From assembly GCA_963205525.1 (NCBI GenBank), contig CAUJJP010000007.1, positions 1-9,839 on the forward strand: a stretch of DNA of 9,839 nt, read 5' to 3'. A program made the translations under genes and the position numbers. Below are positions 6,893 through 9,839 of the stretch, piece after piece (the stretch's first letter is position 1; the number at the start of each line of letters is the position of its first letter). The notes under the pieces are model-generated. The model did no database searches and was not told where the DNA came from. It worked only from the letters and a program-made list of their open reading frames with translations. The stretch is from Pseudomonadota bacterium. GTDB taxonomy: Bacteria > Pseudomonadota > Gammaproteobacteria > Burkholderiales > Burkholderiaceae.

Positions 6893-7726
6893 ATGGACTA
6901 CCTGATCGGCGACGTCCAGGGCTGCGACCAGGCCCTGGGCAGGCTGCTGGCCGAGATCGGCTTTTCACCCTCGCGTGACAACCTCGTCATCCTCGGCGAT
7001 CTAGTCAACCGCGGCCCGCAGTCGCTGGCCGTGCTGCGCCGGCTGCGCGGCTACGGTGCGTCCGCGCAATGCCTGCTCGGCAACCACGACCTGCACCTGC
7101 TGGCGGTGGCGCACGGTGTGCGCCGGCCACACCGCAGCGACACCCTGGACGAGATCCTGGGCGCAGCCGACCGCGACGCCTGGCTGGACTGGCTGCGCAC
7201 ACGCAGGCTGGCACTGCGCCACGCCGGCTGGCTGTGCGTGCACGCCGGCGTCGTGCCGGCCTGGAGCGCCGACGAGGTGCTCTCGCTCGCCGCCGAGGCC
7301 GAGGCGCTGCTCGCCGGGCCCGACCTGGGCGCCTTCCTGCAGGTGATGTACGGCAACCATCCGCCGCGCTGGGACCCTGCCCTGCGCGGCCCGGACCGCT
7401 GGCGCCACGTCATCAACGTCCTGACCCGGATCCGCTTCTGCGCCGCCGACGGCACGCTGGAGCTGCAGACCAAGGACGGCGTCGACGCCGCCCCGCCCGG
7501 CTACGCCGCCTGGTTCGACCACCCGCACCGGCGCACCACCGGCGTGCCCATTGCCTTCGGTCACTGGAGCACGCTCGGCCCGATCGTGCGCCCCGACCTC
7601 ATGGCCCTGGACACCGGCTGCCTGTGGGGCCGCCAGCTCAGCGCGGTGCGCGTGGACGGCGGCCGGCAGGAGCTGGTACAGGTCGAGTGCGCGCAGGCGC
7701 AAGCGCCTGGCGCGAGCCAGGGTTAG
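6893..7726 (+). CDS. apaH: Symmetrical bis(5'-nucleosyl)-tetraphosphatase ApaH
   Basis: ApaH hydrolyses Ap4A and related dinucleotides to two nucleoside diphosphates, affecting stress physiology and mRNA cap-like Np4 ends. It acts in the cytoplasm. The 277-residue length matches the family (E. coli about 280). The calcineurin-type metal-binding motifs appear in order: GDVQGC (6-11), GDLVNRGP (35-42), LLGNHD (61-66), VHAGVVP (116-122) and FGHWS (222-226), followed by DTGCLWG (240-246). The first motif has Gln where E. coli has His, a variant I recall from other proteobacterial ApaH proteins, so activity is expected. The ATG at 6893 gives the standard N terminus, MDYLIGD. The ribosome binding site is weak. 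Near the stop, CAGGCG (7694-7699) and CGCCTG (7704-7709) form a small hairpin inside the coding end. Confidence 0.95.
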   Translation: MDYLIGDVQGCDQALGRLLAEIGFSPSRDNLVILGDLVNRGPQSLAVLRRLRGYGASAQCLLGNHDLHLLAVAHGVRRPHRSDTLDEILGAADRDAWLDWLRTRRLALRHAGWLCVHAGVVPAWSADEVLSLAAEAEALLAGPDLGAFLQVMYGNHPPRWDPALRGPDRWRHVINVLTRIRFCAADGTLELQTKDGVDAAPPGYAAWFDHPHRRTTGVPIAFGHWSTLGPIVRPDLMALDTGCLWGRQLSAVRVDGGRQELVQVECAQAQAPGASQG

Positions 7727-7765
7727 CATCCACCGCCGGATCGCAGGCGTAGCAGACTGGCCGAT

Positions 7766-7793
7766 TGCTGCGGCACACGTGCTGCGGCACACG
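7766..7793. repeat. Tandem 14-bp direct repeat upstream of tRNA-Ser
   Basis: TGCTGCGGCACACG is present twice without a spacer (7766-7779 and 7780-7793), followed by TG. The repeat lies between the apaH stop and the tRNA, about 100 bases before the tRNA. GGCAC and GTGCC at the end of the second copy can also pair in a tiny hairpin. Confidence 0.85.
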
Positions 7794-7880
7794 TGCCAGC
7801 CATGAGCTGAAGCACGCAGCTTTGTTGCCGCGAGCAGCCCAATCCGAGGCTGAGCGCCCGAAATCACCCGCGTGGCAACT

Positions 7881-7886
7881 TACACT
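7881..7886 (+). promoter_or_regulatory. Possible -10 element for tRNA-Ser
   Basis: TACACT matches four of six positions of the sigma-70 -10 consensus and ends nine bases before the tRNA. It is followed by a GC-rich GACGCCC, a discriminator of the type seen at stringently controlled stable-RNA promoters. No convincing -35 box sits 16-18 bases upstream. Confidence 0.35.
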
Positions 7887-7895
7887 GACGCCCAT

Positions 7896-7983
7896 GGAGA
7901 GCTGGCAGAGTGGTCGAATGCACCGGTCTTGAAAACCGGCAGCCCGCAAGGGCTCCAGGGTTCGAATCCCTGGCTCTCCGCCA
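7896..7983 (+). tRNA. tRNA-Ser (anticodon UGA)
   Basis: This is a complete serine tRNA. The acceptor strands GGAGAGC (7896-7902) and GCTCTCC (7973-7979) pair over seven bases, followed by discriminator G and an encoded CCA (7981-7983). The anticodon stem CCGGT/ACCGG (7923-7927, 7935-7939) encloses the loop CTTGAAA with anticodon TGA at 7930-7932, which reads UCA and related serine codons. The long variable arm AGCCC-GCAA-GGGCT (7941-7954) is typical of class II tRNAs. The T-arm CAGGG-TTCGAAT-CCCTG spans 7956-7972. Sequence composition changes immediately after it, consistent with a tRNA-adjacent integration point. Confidence 0.97.
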
Positions 7984-8003
7984 CGGCCAACAAGAACAAG
8001 TCC

Positions 8004-8011
8004 GGGGAGGA
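8004..8011 (+). promoter_or_regulatory. Strong ribosome binding site of the 526-residue gene
   Basis: GGGGAGGA ends seven bases before the ATG at 8019. It decides this start over an upstream in-frame ATG at 7872, whose frame would read through the whole tRNA. Confidence 0.85.
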
Positions 8012-8018
8012 ACTGCAG

Positions 8019-9599
8019 ATGCGAACGGTCTACGCCACTGCCCTCGAAGTGAGGGACGACGACGATATCTCGGCGACGTTTGACTATGTCGGTCGATGGA
8101 TTTCTGATTGGTATCGCCGTCGGCGGGTCTCTGTCGATGAAGTACTGGCTGAACTCGGAACCGACGACATCGAAGTCACACCGATGCCAGAGCACAAGCT
8201 TTCGGTAAAGCACAGCGCTGCAGCTGACCTCAAGAGCCAGCGCCTCGTTGACCTGACGTGGAGCTATCCGGACGACTATGACAAGAGCCTTGGCTGGACG
8301 ACGCGCTTGGCAATGCTTCGTTCATCCTCGGGGTTGGCTCTGTCCTTGGAAGTCGCTGTCACGGGCTTGAGCTTCCAGGTTGCGCCGGCCAACATCAAAC
8401 TAGGTTCGCCCAGGCTTGCTCGCGACGTCACGCGGTTGTCGTCTGTTAGGTTGGGCGGCCTGCCCTATAACGCAACATCGGAACTACTGTCAGCTGACGC
8501 CGTAGACAACCTGTGCGACAACCTCGCCGATCTGGCGAGGCCTCATCCAATTGTCCTGGTATCAAGACGCGCACACGATGACATGCCGCTTGTCGACGCA
8601 CAGCAGCTTGCGGAGAGTCTTTCCGGTGTGGCCAAGGTCTACGAACTCGTCGACAAGTGGTCTGCATTCCGACTGACCGAGATACTGGGAAAAGCCCTCT
8701 CCTGTTACGAGGGTGCCGTACGCATCTATTGGCCACGGTTCAGTCTGCAGGCTGACCCCTTCATACACCCATTATGGATGCCATGGCAGCTTGCGAACGA
8801 TGGCTCGGCCGACCGCAGCATGTTGCAGGTCGCTAGGTCGGTCTTCGACGCTGCTTCTTTCCGGCACGTCGAGCCCCATGAAATGCAAGCGCTCAGACGC
8901 GCTGCGGAACGCGATGCTCGGCACTCCATGCGGACCAGCGCCAAGGACTCCGCGGATGCGGACAGGCTTCTTGAGGACCTGTACAGCTTGGAAGACAAGC
9001 TGAAAGAGGCCGAGAACAAGTACGACGAGCTGGCGAAGGAATGCGATACGTTACGTGCCAACTCCATGGCACTAGCATCGACGTCCTCTTGGATTCAGCT
9101 ACCCCAGTCATCGCAGGAAAGTGCTGCGCTCCCGCAGCGACAGACCGCCCCACCTCTTGAGTCAGTTCTTGACGCGGTGAAGGAAGCCCAGGGCAGAGCG
9201 ACGCATCTCAGATTCCTGCCAAGCGCGCAAACGTCTGCGACAGACTCTCCCTTCAAACAGCCTGACCGTGTTCTGCAAGCGCTAGATGCAATCAACGAGG
9301 TAGCGTCGATCTGGGCCGAGAGCCTTCAGTCCAGCAAGTCTGTTGGCTCCTTACGCGAACTGTTCAAGACCAAGTACGGATTCACGTACGCTGATGACGT
9401 TTCTCAGACCTCCAAAAGCAGATGGGCGGACGAGTACAAGGCGTCGTACGATGGGAAGGAGTACGACATCTCACCCCACATCACCATCGGCGCGAAGCAG
9501 GCAGATACTTGTCTGTCGATTCACTGGGCTTGGGACAAGGACCTGAAGAAGGCCGTAGTCGCCCACGTAGGTCGACACAAGACCAACACGAAGACCTGA
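8019..9599 (+). CDS. Uncharacterised 526-residue multidomain protein next to tRNA-Ser
   Basis: I do not recognise a named family. Residues 1-300 look like one or two soluble alpha/beta domains. They include [10 protein letters not shown] (175-184), [21 protein letters not shown] (190-210) and the striking [10 protein letters not shown] (232-241), followed by HPLW (250-253). Residues about 290-350 are highly charged and helical, with a probable coiled coil ([20 protein letters not shown]). A Gln/Ser/Pro-rich linker (351-380) follows. A C-terminal domain (about 381-526) includes HLRFLPSA (396-403), the hairpin-like [20 protein letters not shown] (487-506) and [10 protein letters not shown] (515-524). 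There is no signal peptide or membrane helix, so it is cytoplasmic. No known nuclease, ATPase or protease motif is evident. Hand counts of single 60-base lines give 34-36 G/C, against 47 in one apaH line. Defence or toxin-like function is a guess from context and layout. Confidence 0.85.
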   Translation: MRTVYATALEVRDDDDISATFDYVGRWISDWYRRRRVSVDEVLAELGTDDIEVTPMPEHKLSVKHSAAADLKSQRLVDLTWSYPDDYDKSLGWTTRLAMLRSSSGLALSLEVAVTGLSFQVAPANIKLGSPRLARDVTRLSSVRLGGLPYNATSELLSADAVDNLCDNLADLARPHPIVLVSRRAHDDMPLVDAQQLAESLSGVAKVYELVDKWSAFRLTEILGKALSCYEGAVRIYWPRFSLQADPFIHPLWMPWQLANDGSADRSMLQVARSVFDAASFRHVEPHEMQALRRAAERDARHSMRTSAKDSADADRLLEDLYSLEDKLKEAENKYDELAKECDTLRANSMALASTSSWIQLPQSSQESAALPQRQTAPPLESVLDAVKEAQGRATHLRFLPSAQTSATDSPFKQPDRVLQALDAINEVASIWAESLQSSKSVGSLRELFKTKYGFTYADDVSQTSKSRWADEYKASYDGKEYDISPHITIGAKQADTCLSIHWAWDKDLKKAVVAHVGRHKTNTKT

Positions 9600-9600
9600 G

Positions 9601-9618
9601 GGCACACTTTGGTGTGCC
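9601..9618 (+). terminator. Hairpin directly after the 526-residue gene
   Basis: GGCACAC (9601-9607) pairs perfectly with GTGTGCC (9612-9618) around TTTG, one base after the stop codon. Short direct repeats CTGAGG (9596-9601, 9620-9625) flank it. No T-run follows, so it may stabilise the 3' end rather than terminate. Confidence 0.45.
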
Positions 9619-9632
9619 GCTGAGGTATGCCG

Positions 9633-9668
9633 AAATCAATGCCACGCTCGCACCTAGATCATTGATTT
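9633..9668 (+). terminator. 9-bp inverted repeat with T-rich tail, probable terminator
   Basis: AAATCAATG (9633-9641) and CATTGATTT (9660-9668) are perfect inverted copies separated by 18 bases. The following bases, GTTTTGGTTC, are T-rich in the plus direction, fitting an intrinsic terminator for the upstream gene. The AT-rich stem and long loop are atypical, so a protein-binding site or mobile-element end is an alternative. Confidence 0.45.
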
Positions 9669-9720
9669 GTTTTGGTTCGTGGGGCAGCGAGTTCCCTTCC
9701 CAATCCACCGAACTTTAGCC

Positions 9721-9837
9721 CTACCCCTTGTAAACCGCGGACGGATGAGGCTTGAGATGGTGAGGGGGTCGAGGTCGAGAGCGGCCGGCGATGAATCGCT
9801 GGGTGTTGGACGCGAGCAGTCCCATGACGTGTGCGAC
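9721..9837 (-). CDS. 3' end of an unidentified minus-strand gene (partial)
   Basis: A minus-strand frame enters from the right edge and runs 38 codons to a TAG at 9723-9721. It begins VAHVMGLLASNTQRFIAG and ends HLKPHPSAVYKG, with a basic, Pro/His-rich C-terminal stretch. The other two minus frames look less protein-like. The orientation is convergent with the 526-residue gene. The basic tail could suit a DNA-binding or transposase-like protein, but I cannot identify it. Confidence 0.4.
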   Translation of the reverse strand, partial: VAHVMGLLASNTQRFIAGRSRPRPPHHLKPHPSAVYKG

Positions 9838-9839
9838 GG

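Noticed and set aside
5659..6978. 439-codon plus-strand frame opposite the CorC-like gene
   Set aside because: Rich in His/Gln/Arg with no recognisable fold. The minus strand has complete DUF21-CBS-CorC architecture.
7001..7867. 288-codon minus-strand frame opposite apaH
   Set aside because: apaH motifs are complete on the plus strand, and this frame is a low-complexity shadow.
7872..8018. Upstream start for the 526-residue gene
   Set aside because: The extension is simply a translation of the tRNA-Ser gene. The ATG at 8019 has a strong ribosome binding site.
9481..9708. 75-codon minus-strand frame opposite the end of the 526-residue gene
   Set aside because: It is mostly antisense to a real coding region, and no start signal or family resemblance is visible.
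9422..9718. Small plus-strand frame over the end of the 526-residue gene
   Set aside because: It overlaps the conserved-looking C-terminal domain in another frame and crosses both hairpins. It has no ribosome binding site.

Overview
The window looks like chromosomal DNA from a high-GC betaproteobacterium, probably a Burkholderiales lineage. This is inferred from very GC-rich coding sequence, a PEP-CTERM surface protein, SapC, a Gln-variant ApaH, and dense gene packing with 4-base stop/start overlaps. No rRNA or other taxonomic marker is present, so the assignment is tentative.

Left block, plus strand, 3-3591: a compact run of five genes. The tail of an unidentified gene overlaps a DUF4956 membrane protein. 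That gene overlaps a VTC/CYTH-type polyphosphate polymerase-domain protein, which overlaps an OprP/OprO-type porin. After 14 bases comes a secreted phytase-like (esterase-like) protein. The overlaps point to one operon. The content suggests phosphate or polyphosphate handling at the cell envelope: a porin for uptake, a periplasmic phytase-like enzyme, and a tunnel-fold triphosphate enzyme paired with a membrane partner. That combined role is inference. A separate gene at 3765-4418 encodes a laminin-B-like PEP-CTERM exported protein with its own good ribosome binding site.

Middle block: 4419-4681 is non-coding between convergent genes and holds small repeats, hairpins and an AT-rich patch. On the minus strand, a CorC/HlyC-type membrane protein (DUF21-CBS-CBS-CorC_HlyC) reads into a SapC family gene with a 4-base overlap. 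Divergent from that pair, ApaH (diadenosine tetraphosphatase) runs on the plus strand to 7726.

Right block, 7727-9839: a 14-bp tandem repeat precedes a complete tRNA-Ser(UGA) with encoded CCA. Base composition drops sharply after the tRNA. Only 35 bases later begins a 526-residue protein I cannot assign to a named family. It appears to have an N-terminal globular region, a coiled-coil linker and a compact C-terminal alpha/beta domain. It is followed by two hairpins, one with a T-rich tail, and then the 3' end of an unidentified minus-strand gene. This looks like the start of accessory DNA inserted next to a tRNA. The 526-residue protein is the most likely undescribed element here, possibly a single-gene defence or toxin-like module, but nothing in the sequence proves that.
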